64,000 nucleotides of DNA from Posidonia oceanica. Taxonomy: Eukaryota > Streptophyta > Magnoliopsida > Alismatales > Posidoniaceae. The notes beneath the pieces were generated by a model. That model worked only from the letters and a program-made list of their open reading frames with translations, ran no database searches and had not been told where the DNA came from. Below are positions 35,152-47,468 of this stretch, one piece after another (the stretch's first letter is position 1; every line of letters starts with the position of its first letter). The DNA lies in assembly GCA_037176725.1 (NCBI GenBank), contig JAZBRS010000020.1, forward strand, positions 95,188,501 through 95,252,500, read 5' to 3'. Position numbers and translations under genes: made by a program.

Positions 35152-36796
35152 CAATCCAGAACATGTACAGGCATATGATACTGGCAGGCAGAGAAGCAGA
35201 TGTGCATATAAAGCTGATAAAGCAGTTCATATGTTACAACTAACAATCAGACCACAGAATTCAAGCACATTCAGCTATGCAAAGGGGGGCTTCGCCTGCA
35301 CAGGGAGAAGTCGCACAAAAGGCACTCTTGTTCTCGTCTGTGCGGAGCGAGGGAACAAGGGAAGGGGGCTTCGTCCGTTTGGAACGAAGTCACAAAGGAG
35401 GCACACTTGTCCTTGTCCTGTACGGAGTAAAGGAGCTAGCGAAGAGGGACTTCATCCGCCCAGAGCGAAGTCGCACAGAGATTAGGGGCGGTGCCTGACT
35501 ATACAGGCCCGACGGCCCGAAAGGGGCCTTAAGGGGTGCCAAGGTTGTCCTACTACCTCTGGGGTGGCTGCCCTGTCTCTGATTACTGATGCATTCCCTA
35601 AGCTGCTGGACTGGCAGTGATCGGTTGCTCTGAGGCTTGGAGGCGGTTAACCTCCCTTAGCAGAAGTACTGTCCCAGCACTGAGCTGGGCCTTGCAGAGT
35701 GGGAAGAATGGGCAAAATGAATGATTTGATAGTAGGTAGATGCATGCAGGATCGATACTAAATCTATTGCCCTCAGCATATGGAGTGCTTGATGCCTACT
35801 GCAAAGGAAGGAGCGGTCTCTAATTCACCAGACTCTACTCGGATTCCTAACTATTGGTGGCACTCCGGGATGGGTATTGGTGGTGCTTGGGTGGTGGTGT
35901 AGTGAGGACGGGCTCCATGCCAAACTCTCAAGGACCTACACCTACTCTTTTCATCATTTTTTTTTGTGTGCTCCCACATAGGTGTGCAGATTTCCCCTAT
36001 CCCTGGCTTGGAGGTAATGGGCACCTGATTTGAGGCTGGGGAACTGCTTGCTAGGGAAAAGTGACTAGGCCCCATGGGATTTGTGTATTTCCCAGGCGCA
36101 ACTTGGTTCTTCCCTAAGGTAGGTGAAAGGGGGCGGGATCACACTGCTTGCCTTTGTTTCTAGGGCTGACTTTTGTTTTTTTTTTTGCCCCCATTTTTTT
36201 TTCCTTTGTTTGTTTTTTGTTTTGTTTTTTTTTTTTTTTGTCTTTTCTTTCTTGTTCTTCTTTTTTTTTGGCTTGCAGGCTTCCGCTGTCCCTAACTTAG
36301 AGGTAATGGGCGCCTAGTTTTAAGATGGGGGACTAGGCTGGTAGACTCACAGGTGCGGATGCTGGACCATCTCCGAAGTAATTCGGAGGGATAAGGTTGT
36401 GCTGCACACCTCTATCTCTAGGGCCGACTTCTGTCTTCGCCTTCTAGTCCTTTGTGGTGCCCAGGCTAAAACATGTAGGTTTTGCTCACACTCTCTCACA
36501 CCCTAGGATTTTTTCTCCCTCTAAAGGTGTAAGTCCTAAAGGGTTTTAGACACTTCGTCTGTCCTCACTAGATGGTGGCTCTCTCACTGGTTAGGACATC
36601 TAAGTAGTGTCAGGTGAGGTAGAGGGTACTCCTTCCAGAGTAGGCAAGCATCTCCGATTTTCGTCATCGGGCTTATGATAGTAATGCACATAATACATTT
36701 ACATCTTCTCTACTAAAAAATAAACAAGCCTGGAATGCATGGGAAAGATGGGATGCAAGAAGTAAGAGAGAAAAGGCTCTGCAAGGCAGCGGTGGG
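35152..36796 (-). other. Spacer between pol and PMD-like ORF of element D
   Basis: Counterpart of 4844-6259 in A. It contains the conserved GGTGCCCATTACCTCC block twice (about 36010-36030 and 36295-36315, minus), a T-run tract (36170-36290) and the small GACTTCG/CGAAGTC repeats at about 35280-35490. No gene seen. Confidence 0.6.
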
Positions 36797-39700
36797 CTAC
36801 TGGTAGTACTTCTTGAGGTAGCATGAATTGACCGGCTCAGACTGCTCGACCTGGTCCATGTCCTCAAGGACTGCTGTGCCGCTGGAGAAGATTCGCTCGA
36901 TTAAGAAGGGGCCACGCCAGCTGGGCTAGAATTTCCCTCGGCCGTCGGGGAGATGGATGGCTCGAAGGACCATATCCCTTGGATTGAAGCTTCTGGGCCT
37001 AACCTTCTTCAGGTATGCTCTGGTCGAGCACTTCTGGTAGCACTGAGCATGATGTATGGCTTGCAGCCTATGCTCATTAATCAAGTTCAACTAGACGCAG
37101 CAGTCTTCAACCCATTCTGCTTCTTCCAGCTCAGCTTCTCATAGGATCCGTAGTGAGGGGATCTCTACTTCGACAGGCAGCACTGCCTCCATGTCGTACA
37201 CCAGAGAGTACAGGGTGGCTCCTGTTGAGGTCTAGACTAATGTCTTGTACGCCCAGAGTGCGTACGGAAGCTTGTCATGCCAGTCCTTGTGAGTCTCTAC
37301 CATCTTTTTCAAGATTTTGATAAGATTCTTGTTGGCAGACTCTACCGTGCCATTCATCTGTGGTCGATAAGGCGAGGATCGGTGATGCTTGATGTTGAAG
37401 CTCTGCAGGTAGTCCTCGATCCTCTTGGCTATGAAGTTTGTGCCGTTATCCAAAATGAGTGCATGTGGGACCCCATACCGGGCTATGATATTGTTCCTGA
37501 TAAACTTTTCTGTAGCCACGGCAGTAACTGTCTTGTAGGAGGCTGCTTCCACCCACTTGGTAAAGTAGTCGATCGCTACTAGAATGTAGCGATGACCGTT
37601 GGAAGCCGGCGGGTGTACGGCGCCAATGACATCGATCTCCCAAGTGGAGAAAGGCCATGGCGAAGACATGCTGTGCAATTCCTATGGGGGAGCGTGTATG
37701 AAGTTCCCATGGATCTGGCAGCTATGGCATTTGCGCACAAATTGGCAACAGTCTACCCCAATGGTTGACCAAAAGTAGCCTTGAAGCATAATCTTCTTGG
37801 TCAGCAACACACCATTCATATGAGGGCCACAAGTCCCTGCATGGACTTGGAGCATCAGTGTGTCGGCCTCCTTTTTGTCTACGTAGTGTAGGAGCATCTG
37901 GTTGTAAGATCTTCTGTATAGATGTCCTGCCCCTATCACGTACTTTGACACCAGATGCGCCAAAGTCTTCCTGTTTGTTGCTGAGGCGCCAGGTGAGGGG
38001 CTGCCAGATTCCAGGAAGACTTTAATGTCGTGGTACCATGGGAGTTCCTCTGCTGGATCCGCTTCCTCGATAGTCATGCAGTGTATGGGTTGCTCCACAT
38101 GAGAGACTGATACGTTCACTACACGGTGTTCAGGTATGGAGAGCCAAGATGCTAAGGTTGCCAAAGCATCTGCGTAGGCGTTCTTGGCCCTGTTCATGTA
38201 AGTGAAGCAGATATCTTCAAATTCTTCTATCGGCTTTAGCAGGCATTCATGATAAGGTACCAGCTTGGGGTCCTTGGCCTTCCAGTCGCCGTTAACTTGG
38301 GAGATGACCAGCATCGCATCTCCATGCACATGTAGCTTGCGCACATCGTGTTCGAGTGCGACTTGCAATCCCAGAAGGCAGGCTTCATACTCTGCCTCAT
38401 TGTTGGTGCAAGGGAATGTCATCTTCCTTGCAAAGGGGATTAGCTCTCCCTACAGCATTGCTAGGACAGCGCTGATGCCTCTGCCCCTTCTATTAACTGC
38501 GCCATCGAAGTACAGATGCCACTGTAATTCATCTTCAGGATTTTTCTGCTCTGAATCCTCCATGGCGAATAGAATGTCTTCATCGGGGAACTGTGTCTGC
38601 AGAGGCTGATATTCAGGTAGAGGGAAGTTGGCCAGATGATCTGCCATGGCTTGCCCCTTCATTGATTTCTGCGTGACGAAGGTAATGTCATATTGAGATA
38701 ATAACACCTGCCACTTAACACATCTATCCACCATAGCCGGCTTCTGAAAAAGGAACTTGATGGGGTCGTGCTGGCATAAGAGCTGGACCGGGTGCGCCAT
38801 CATGTAATGCCTTAACTTCTGCGTGGACTAGACTAGAGATAGGCAGGTCTTCTCTATTGTGCTATACCTGGCTTCGCAATCGGTGAACTTCTTGCTCAGG
38901 TAATAGATGGCACGCTCCTTTCTACCCGTTTCATCATGTTGGCCCAAGACGGCGCCCATGGAATGCTGCGTGGTAGAAAGATAGAGAATCAGGGGTCTCC
39001 CTAGCATGGGAGAGACCAGGACAGGAGGCTTGATCAAGTGCTGCTTGATCTTGTCAAATGCAGTCTGGCACTCCTCGCTCGAGTTGATCTGTGCGTTCTT
39101 CTTTTAGGAGCTTGAAGATCGGTTCGTAGATAGGTGTGAGTTGCGCGATGAACCGGCTGATATACTGCAGACGCCCCAGCAGGCCTCTGACTTCTTTCTG
39201 AGTCCTAGGGGGTGGCATGTCCACGATGGCTTTGGCCTTGCTCGGGTCCACTTCAATCCCCCTCTGGCTGACAATGTAGCCTAGTAGCTTGCCGGATGAT
39301 ACCCCAAATACACATTTGCTAGGGTTGAGGTGAAGCTTGTACTTCCTCAGGCGGTTAAAGAGCTTTTTGAAGCAGATAAGGTGATCCTCAGGCTCTCTAG
39401 ACTTAGCAATAATGTCATCCACGTAGATCTCAACTTCTTGGTGCATGAGGTCGTGGAATAATGCTATCATCGCCCTCTGATATGTTGCCCCGGCATTCTT
39501 AAGGCCGAATGGCATCACTAGATAACAGAAGGCCCCCCAGGGGGTGATAAATGAGGTCTTCTCCATGTCTTCTTCTGCCATTCTAATCTGATTGTAGCCG
39601 GAGAAGCCGTCCATGAAGGAGAGCATCTTGTGCCCCGCAGTGTTGTCTACCAGGACGTCGATGTGCAGTAGGGGAAAGTCGTCCTTAGGACTAGCTTTGT

Positions 39701-41521
39701 TCAGATCCCTATAATCAATGCACATACGGACCCGTCCGTCCTTCTTGGGCACAGGCATGACGTTCGCGAGCCATTCTGGATAGAGGACGACCTTGAGAAA
39801 ACCAACACTGTGCTGCTTCATGATTTCTTCTTTGATTTTGAGCAGCCACTGTGGTCGCCACTTCCGAAGCTTCTTCTTTACTGGCTTCGCGTCTGGATCT
39901 AGAGGCAAGTTGTGCACCATGATGTCGATATCAAGGTCGACCATGTCTTTATAACTCCAAGCGAAGACATCTACGTATTCCATAAGGAATGCAATAAACT
40001 CTGCTCTAGCCTAGGGCGTCAGTAGGGTGCTGATGCGGACCTCCTTGACATTTTCAGCTGTGCCAATGTTGATGACTTCTGTCTCTTCCTCGACATGGAG
40101 GTTGGGCCCTTTTGGGTCATCATCATAAGATTGGAACTCAGGCAATGGTTCATCATTCTCATCTACACCTGTATCCTCCTCATATGCAATGAGTTCCAAG
40201 AGGATCTCCTTCTCAAATGTGGGGTCTGTAATGTCGAAGGAGTGGACATGTTCCGCCTCTTGATCTTGATGACGCCTCAGGATGGTCACTCTCACCCGAG
40301 TATTTCTGTGGGCTCGGTGGGTGACGTCTGCTTCAGTGGCCCCTGGTCTCGCTGGCTGATCTGGCTGCTCTGTCTGTTCCAGTTGCTCTGGCACCACTGT
40401 CACTGCTGGGACGTCTGGACTGCTGGGACTGCTCTGGCTGCTACCGTTGCTATTTGTACTGTCTCTTCCTCTGCATTCTCAGATGTACTTGCGGGGAGTG
40501 CTGGAGATGGATAACTGTTCTCTAGGCGACGAATCTGTGTACTGTCGCCAAATGCGCCGCCTGTGCGGGGCATGCGCCGCCTATGCGGGGCATGCGCTGC
40601 ACGAACCACCTAGACTCGCCTTCTAGCTGCGAAGTGATCAACTCGTCTGGTCTGGTGGGTGCTGCCTCTGGTTCTTCTTCCAAGACCATGATTGAGGAAT
40701 GGTCTTGCGGCGGGGAGGGACCCGTGGCCATGGCTTTCCCTTTCCTCAGCATCTGCTGCTTGGCGGCGTCTTCAGCCAACACCGCAAGTTGCTCTTGGAA
40801 CAGCAATTCCAAGTCTCCGAGCCTGTCAACCACCTGGGCTTCTACAGTCGCACCTTCCTCGTCTTCAGAGGGTGTGTCTACGTAATAGGCGCAAACGGCC
40901 TCTTCAGAGTCCTACCTGACAATTCCTCCACCTACAAGGTCTGCTCTGGCTTCCAAACATATCACCGGTCGGGGCATCTACTCTATTACTGGCTAGTTGG
41001 CTGGCTGACCTCTTGGCGCGACTGGTTGCGGAACTGGGGCAATCAGAGATGCAAATAGGCCAGTCAGGGATGCCACTGACAGTGGCACCGAAAGGGACAG
41101 TGCTGCGGCTGGAGGGGAGGCAAAGGTGCTTTTCTGAAGGTCCAATAGTTGGACGGTTGCTCTGGGGAAGGAAGCGCCGGCACCCATGTGTGATGGTGGT
41201 TGTTTCTCTGTAGTAGCGGTCGGGGTCGTCCACAATGTTGGATCTGCTAAAGCTGACGGCGATATGGCTGATGACGCCACCTGCTTTGCTTGTGGAGTTG
41301 CTGATGAGGCGGGCTGAGTCACGTCGTCGCTTGAATCAACTGACTGCACCCCCAGAAAAGGTAACTTCTGTACTGGTGCGGCTGTGGCCGCGAATGGACA
41401 AGTGGCTGGTGCCTGCAGAAGTGCTCCTGATTCTAGAGCTGTTAATGTAGCTGTCGTAGGCACTGGTGTAGATGTAGAGGGGAAGAGGCTATCATTTCTG
41501 ACACAGAGTTTGCAGAATCTG
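36797..41521 (-). pseudogene. pol: pol of element D (linker, RT, two RNase H domains, integrase)
   Basis: From the minus strand: Pro/Ala/Ser linker (41521-40890), a coiled LELLFQEQLAVLAEDA region (about 40830-40700), acidic pre-RT region (40403-40014), RT (39983-39100; MDGFSGYNQI, YVDDIIAK), RNase H (39037-38640), archaeal-type RNase H (38550-38140; YFDGAVN, NNEAEYEA, HGDAML, NAYADALA), zinc-binding region, and integrase (37678-37235; IDVIGA, LDNGTNF, TVESANKN), ending KKYYQ at 36797. Frameshifts lie near 40600 and 39080. Stops at 40011, 38828, 38450, 37682 and 37232, and two more near 37095 and 36927, are all TAG. The stop at 38450 sits at the same codon as the one at 3188 in A. Confidence 0.9.
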
Positions 41522-42235
41522 CCACATGTAGTAATCCCAGTGTTCAGATCGTCCATGCACACTACCAAAGCTCACGTGCACCGATCAGAATCAGGTTCAC
41601 TATTAGCGGCTGTGTCCGAGAAGGAAGACTTAACTCGAAAATACTTAAAAGGGAAAAAAGGAAAGAAAAGAAGAAGATAAGACAATTCAGAGTCGCCACC
41701 ATGTCTTTTAAGTCGAGAGACAAGGAAAATCGAGGAAATGCGTGAATAAACATGCAAAACCAAGCAAAAGATGCAATGCGATGCAATGCAAATGAAATGA
41801 AATGCAATGAGATGCAAATGATGTGACTCATGCCTAGGATAAGGGCAATATGGTCATTGCGGGCCAAGAGAAAGGGCAAGGACTCCTGTTATGTGCGGGG
41901 AAGGTGTTAGGCACCCTCGACACGCTCGAGAATCAGTCTTTCTAGGCTTACATTCGCATACGCAGGGAAATGCAGATTTTGAATGCCTAAGTGCCATGAA
42001 TGCCTAATTATATGCTCATAGGTGTGCTCTAAGTGATGGAATGCATGCAAGAAATTAAACGTGCAATCTAAGCGCTCAACAATGCTGTCTGTGTTCTGAA
42101 CCGAGCGAACCCTGGTCTGTGAGAACTCCAGGTAGTAAGCATCACTGCCCTAAATGCAAATGCAGGCGATAAAACAAAACATCGGTAAAACCAAGCAATG
42201 CGAGCGACATGCAAGGGGAAACAATGGCAAACACG

Positions 42236-42545
42236 CAAAACAGTGCGAGAAACGAAGGCTGGCATGCAAAACGGTGTAAGAAACAAAGTGGGCACGCAAA
42301 ACAGTGCAAGAAACAAAGTGGGCATGCAAAACGGTGCAAGAAACAAAGCAGGCACGCAAAACGGTGCAAGAAACAAAACGAGCATGCAAAACAGTGCAAA
42401 AAAAAACAAGCACGTAAAACGGTGCGAAAACAAGCAAAAACAAATGCGGGCATGCAAAACGGTGCGAGAAACAAAGCAGGCATGCAAAACGGTGTAAGAA
42501 GCAAGCTAGCACGCAAAATGGTGCAAGAAACAGGCGAAACAAAAC
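42236..42545 (-). repeat. About 30-bp minisatellite in the type II LTR
   Basis: About ten units of GCATGCAAAACGGTGCAAGAAACAAAG-like text. The type I LTRs have the loose counterpart (TTTGCATCGTTTTCCGC) near 12670-12850 and 28500-28700, so this is a lineage-specific expansion of a shared word. Confidence 0.8.
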
Positions 42546-43399
42546 ATCGTGAAAGCCATGTAATACAGATGTAAAAGCATGCAAAGGGGAAAAGCAAAAC
42601 AAATAAAGGGAGGCAAGCGGTGTAAGTGTGAGAACAAACACTGGTTAAGGACCATGCAATACAGGTGTGAAGACCTACAAGGGGGAAAGGAAGCAAGCAG
42701 AGGGATCACCACTATCCTGTGACTGTTTCCCACTAAACCGTCCCACGATGTGTCTCGCACGCTACCAAAAGCTCGCGTTGCAATTGGATCGTGGGAAAGG
42801 GGGAAGAAGGTCACAGTTAGTACTGAATCCAGGGGAAACTCAACCCAAAACACTGAGAGTACGCGAAAAGAGGGAGTAGAGTGGATAGGCAAGAAGAGGA
42901 AGTCCTAATCTACATGCATGGAAAACACGGGGCGAAAACAATGCATGTAATGCAAATGATATGCAAAAAAGTGCTATGCAGGACTTCAGAAGGACTTACC
43001 TTGGAGATCTGAGGCCTAATCAGGGGAGAACTTGGTCACATTGAAGTCCGCTCCACCGGGGTGGTCCAGGTAGCTTGGTTGAAAAGATCCGGCGGTCCGA
43101 TCGGAAGATATCCAGGCTTCAAGGCAGAAGACCCAAGGGCCAGGGGAGAAGAAGGGATCTAAGTGTAAAAGGGGTCCTAGGGGTGCAGAACAGGTCCTCC
43201 CACATACATGGGAGCTAAAAGTGCTTAAAAGTGTGCAAAAAAGGTAAGTGCAGTGATGCATGGGTGCAATGCATGCAAAAATGAAAAAAAGGACCTAAGT
43301 GTGATGATTTTGGAAAGTCAGGGACTTATATGCAATATTTTTGAAAAGTTAGGGACCTAGATGCAATGATTTTGAAAAGTTGAGGGTCTAGATGCAAAT

Positions 43400-43860
43400 A
43401 AAATAAAATGTAGGGTTTGAAATGCAATTTAATATGGTAAAGATGCAATTAAATGATTTTTCTAAACATGTAAAGGACTGAAATGCAATTTAAAAACATG
43501 TAGGGGCTAAAATGCAATTTTATATGGTAAAATATGCAATTAAATGATTTTTCTAAATATGTAGAGGACTATAATGCAATTTTAAATCATGCAAGGGCCA
43601 GAATGCAATTTAGTATGGTAAAATATGCAATTAAATGATTTTTCTAAACATGTAGAGGACTAAAATGCAATTTTAAATCATGCAGGGGCCAGAATGCAAT
43701 TTAGTATGGAAAAAATGCAATTAAATGATGCTATGCATGCAAATAGTGGACTAAAATGTAATTTGAAAACATGCAGGGCCTAAAATGCAATTTAGTATGG
43801 AAAAAATGCAATTAAATGATGTTGTGCAAGCAAATAGAGGACTAGATAGCAAAAATAAAA
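43400..43860 (-). repeat. 91-bp tandem repeat in the type II LTR
   Basis: The word GCAATTAAATGAT recurs at 43445, 43536, 43627, 43717 and 43808, a spacing of 90-91 bp. Degenerate units continue to about 44350. Counterpart of 22800-24100. Confidence 0.85.
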
Positions 43861-45904
43861 TAAAGCAGGATAAAAGTGCAATGCAATATGGTAAAATAAG
43901 AAATTATATGAATTTTACAACTAAACAGAGGACTGATTTGCAAATAAAATAAACAGAAGGACTAAAAAGCAATGTAATAAGATAAAAAGAGGCATTTAAA
44001 TGACATTTAACAACCACAGGACTTAGATGCAAAATAAAATAATTGCTAGACTGGAAAATAAGAAATAGAAAAGTATTTGAACTAGAGCAGGATCAACATG
44101 CAAATAAAATAAATAACTGGGCTGGAACTAAATAAAACTAAAAAAGCTGTAACTGCAGAGGACTAACATGTAATAAAAATAACAGGCAGGGCTAAAAATA
44201 AAAGAAAACTAAAGTTTTTTAACTACAGCTGGACTAACATGCAAATAAAGGAAAGTACAAATTTTTTATGCAATTTCATATGATTTTTATTCAGAATTAA
44301 ATGAATCTTAAACTATGACCGGACTGGAAAGTAAATAAATAAAACAGCAAGGTAGAAATGCAATTTCATGGTAAAATTCATAAGTTAACGAAAAATAAAA
44401 TCCAAAGCAAATGTATGGCACTATTTTAATCTAAACACTGTAGCTGAGAAACTAGAGCATCTGCGCTGGAGAAGGAGACCCGCTCGGATGGCGCTGGAGG
44501 GTCAGCGAGGTGCACCGGACGTCCCTGGAGGTTGGAGGCGTGTCGGCGAGGCGTGACGGAGCTTGGAGCAGACCGGAAGAGACAATGGAGCTCTGCTGAG
44601 GATTCTAGAAGCAGACCGGAGGTTGGAGGCATCCTCAGCGGAAACGGAGGACAGAGATGGACTCCTGGAGCCTCCACGAAGCTCATGGGATCGACGGTGA
44701 GGGACGAGCGGGCCGGAGCGACAACTGTGCGCAGCGAGCTCGCCGGAGAAGAAGGGTCCAAGGCAGCGACGACTGCACACAGCGAGCTCGCCGGAGAAGA
44801 AGGGTCCAAGGCGGCGACGACTTTGTGCGACAAGGGGCTAAATCTAGTTTTAAGGGGTCGGGAAGCAGGAGAGGAAGAAAGCTAAGCTACGAGTGCAAGC
44901 AGGTACCGGTTTCGACGGCCAGTGCGCTCCCCCGACGTCAGTGGTTTTATCAGACGGTGGCGGCGATGGTCTGGCTGTTGCAGACGTTCCCAACGGCTCG
45001 CGAGGGTCGGGTTCAGCTCCTAGTGTCGCTCCGGAGCTTTCTAGATGCTCAGATGCAAGCTTGCAGGCCGGAGGAAGAAGTTGGCTTTTTTTGGGTGCAC
45101 TGGTTCTACCGGAGGTGGGGGGAGGGTTCTGTTGCTCCTCGGGCTGAGTGGGACCTTCTGGTAGGTTGCTGGAGGTTCGATGGTGGTAAGTGGGTGCTTG
45201 AATTGCACAGAGGGAGGTTGTGGAGGGAGTTGTGGATTGGGTTGATTTCTGGATAGAAAATGGCGTAGGTGTTTGTTGTGGATTGCTCGGGCTGTGGAGG
45301 GTCTGAAGGTGTGATGCTGGGTGGTCTGGGGAGGTGGTGTTTCGGTGAGTTGCTGGGAAGAGTTTGGGCTGATGGAGCGGTCTGGATAGTTGGGGATTTC
45401 TGGGTGGAAGGGAGTTGGGTTTTGTGGAGTAATTTCAGGTGTTTTGGGTGGAGTTTGGGTTGATGCAGGTCATGGAATGAAGGGAGGTTGGTGCTGGGTG
45501 ATAGGGCGAGGTTTGGGGAAGGATTTGGGATGGATTTGGAGGTGGAGATGGGTCTGGTTGCTAGGAGGAGGAATGCTGATTTTTGGCAGAAGGAAGGGGG
45601 AGGGATTCTGGGCTCTTCTCACGCTCTCTCTGGCTCTCTCTCAATCGGCAAAAGGTGGGGAAGGAATGCTGAAGGGTTGGTTTTAACAAGGAGGAGCTGG
45701 AGCTGGGCACGAGCTGTGGATTCAAATTGCACAGGCGCGGAGAGAATTGGAGCTGAGGGGAGACCGGCGAGGCGACGGGCGATTAATGCCGCCGAAGAGG
45801 AGGATGGGAAAGCTGTGAGAGGGTGTGAGAGTGGAGGGTGCTGTTGCTGATCTGATGGAGGGGGAGAATTGAATTTGAAAATGGGGAGGGAAGGCTGTTC
45901 TACA

Positions 45905-47040
45905 TTCGCGAGAGAAGGCTGAAGGAAGAAGAAGAAGGAAGAAGAAGGGAAGGAGGAGGAGGAAAGCAGGCAGGTGGAGCGGGCTGGGCCACGGGAAAAG
46001 AAAGAAAGAAAGAAAAAAGAAAAGAAAGAAAGGAGGGGAGAAGGTGCAGTGGGCCGGGCCGGACCAAAAAAGAAAAAGAAAAATAAGAAAGAAAGGAAGG
46101 AGATGGGGAAGAAGAAAAAGGAAAGGAAGAAAAAGAAGAAAAATTAAAATGAAACAAAAAGATTTGGAAATATTTTAAAGTAGTTGTTTTAAAGTTGAGA
46201 TTTTTAAATAGGTTTTATAGGATTGTTTTTTAATTAATTAATTAGGGTTAGGGGTAGTTTTAGTTTTGTTTTAAGTTTTTATGATTTTTTCTCAAGTTTT
46301 TCTTTAAATTGTTTTTTAAGTTTGTTTTAAATGTTTGTTAAGTTTAAGTTTTTTTAATTATTTTTAAGTTAAGTTTTTCTTGTTAAGTTTTTCCTCTTTT
46401 TTCTTTTTAATTAAGTCTTTTAAATTGTTTTAAGTTTTAATTGTTTCTTTGGATTTGTTAATTTTTTTTAATTACTTATCCTAGGGTTTTTTAATTGTTT
46501 CTTCTTTCATAGGATTTGCTTTTTATTTGTTGTTATTTTAATTAGGGTTCTTTCTTTTTGTTTGCTTTGATTATAATTTTCTTTTGTTTGTTTTTAATGG
46601 CATTTTCCTCTTGTTTGTTTTATATATATTTTTTAGATTGCATTCTTAGTTTTTTAGTTGCTTTTAGTTGGATTTTTCTTTTAATTGTTTGTCCAAGTTT
46701 TTTAATTATTTCTTTTTAAGGTTTTGATTTGTTTCTCCTTATGTTTTCCTTTTTTAATTAGGGTTTTAAAAGTTTAATGTGGAAGAAAGGAAAAGGAGAG
46801 GAAGAAGAAAAGAAAGAAATGGAGAAAGAGAGAAAGAAATAGAGGGGAGGAAAGAAATTAAATTTTAGAAAATCAAGAGATAAACTAAAAATGAAATAAA
46901 AATACAGATAAAATACAGGAAGGAAAGATGTACAAGGTGGGCCCACTGCAAAGCAAGAACAGGAGAGAGAAGGAGAGGAAAAGAAGGAGAATAAGAGGGA
47001 GAATAGAGAGGAGAGAGAAAAGAATAATTTTGGAGAGAGA
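45905..47040 (-). repeat. Purine tracts and T-rich zone of the type II LTR
   Basis: 45905-46150 and 46785-47040 are almost pure A/G (GAAGAAGAAGG, AAAGAAAGAAAG). Between them 46150-46760 is over half T with repeated TTTTAAGTTT. Counterpart of 20940-21545; the T-rich part has no match there, so the zones have changed length independently. Confidence 0.7.
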
Positions 47041-47468
47041 AAAGGATAATTTGGAGAGATGGGGAGGATAAAGGCTTGGGATTGAAGTGGAATTGGGTGA
47101 GTGTGTGACCTAGGATTTCTAGTGTTTAACCTAGGGTTTGAAGTGGGGTTTTGGAAGGTTTTTGGAAGGATTTTGGGGTCTAGAAAAAGGGGGGTTTTAC
47201 CTAGGTTTTCTAGGGTTTTGGGAGTGGTTTTGGTTTGAAATTCTAAGGGTTTTTTGGAGAGTTTTCTAGGTTGAAAAGGATGAGTTTTCCTATGGTTTTT
47301 GGGTGATTTTTGGGTTAGAAGAATGGGTGTGATTCTAGGTTTGGGTTTGGGCTTGATTTTGGGTTTGATTTGAAAAGAAGGATGTGGTTTTGGATTTAGG
47401 TTTTGGTTCAGAAACCACCAGGAGGATTCCACTAATCTAGCCTGTCAAAATAGGGTGTCTACACCACT

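Larger units (their letters stand above)
41527..47463 (-). mobile_element. Solo LTR (type II), 5.9 kb, inserted in element D
   Basis: On the minus strand TGTAGACACCCT at 47463 to ATTACTACA at 41527, 5,937 bp, TG...CA ends. Parts in order: AAACCCTAG-type zone (47440-47060), purine tract, T-rich 46760-46150, second purine tract, GC-rich zone, 91-bp repeats, 31-bp repeats, and a last 700 bp shared with type I LTRs (including the PBS-like word at 41699-41690). It has no SINEs, unlike 19990-24337. It is among the longest LTRs known for plants if the ends are right. Confidence 0.75.
41522..47468. repeat. 5-bp target-site copies flanking the type II LTR
   Basis: CCACA at 41522-41526 and CCACT at 47464-47468, four of five bases equal. 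The element D sequence on both sides runs the same way (protease/G-patch on the right, pol linker on the left), which is why I treat the LTR as an insertion into D. Confidence 0.65.

Noticed and set aside
42140..42700. Cys/Phe-rich open frames opposite the 30-bp minisatellite
   Set aside because: They are reading frames of the tandem repeat, open on several frames, without homologues in the type I LTRs.
24338..47463. A single element from 47463 to 24338 with a type II 5' LTR and type I 3' LTR
   Set aside because: The two LTRs do not match. Treating 41527-47463 as an insertion with CCACA/CCACT flanks lets gag-protease on the right and pol on the left join, and pairs two type I LTRs.
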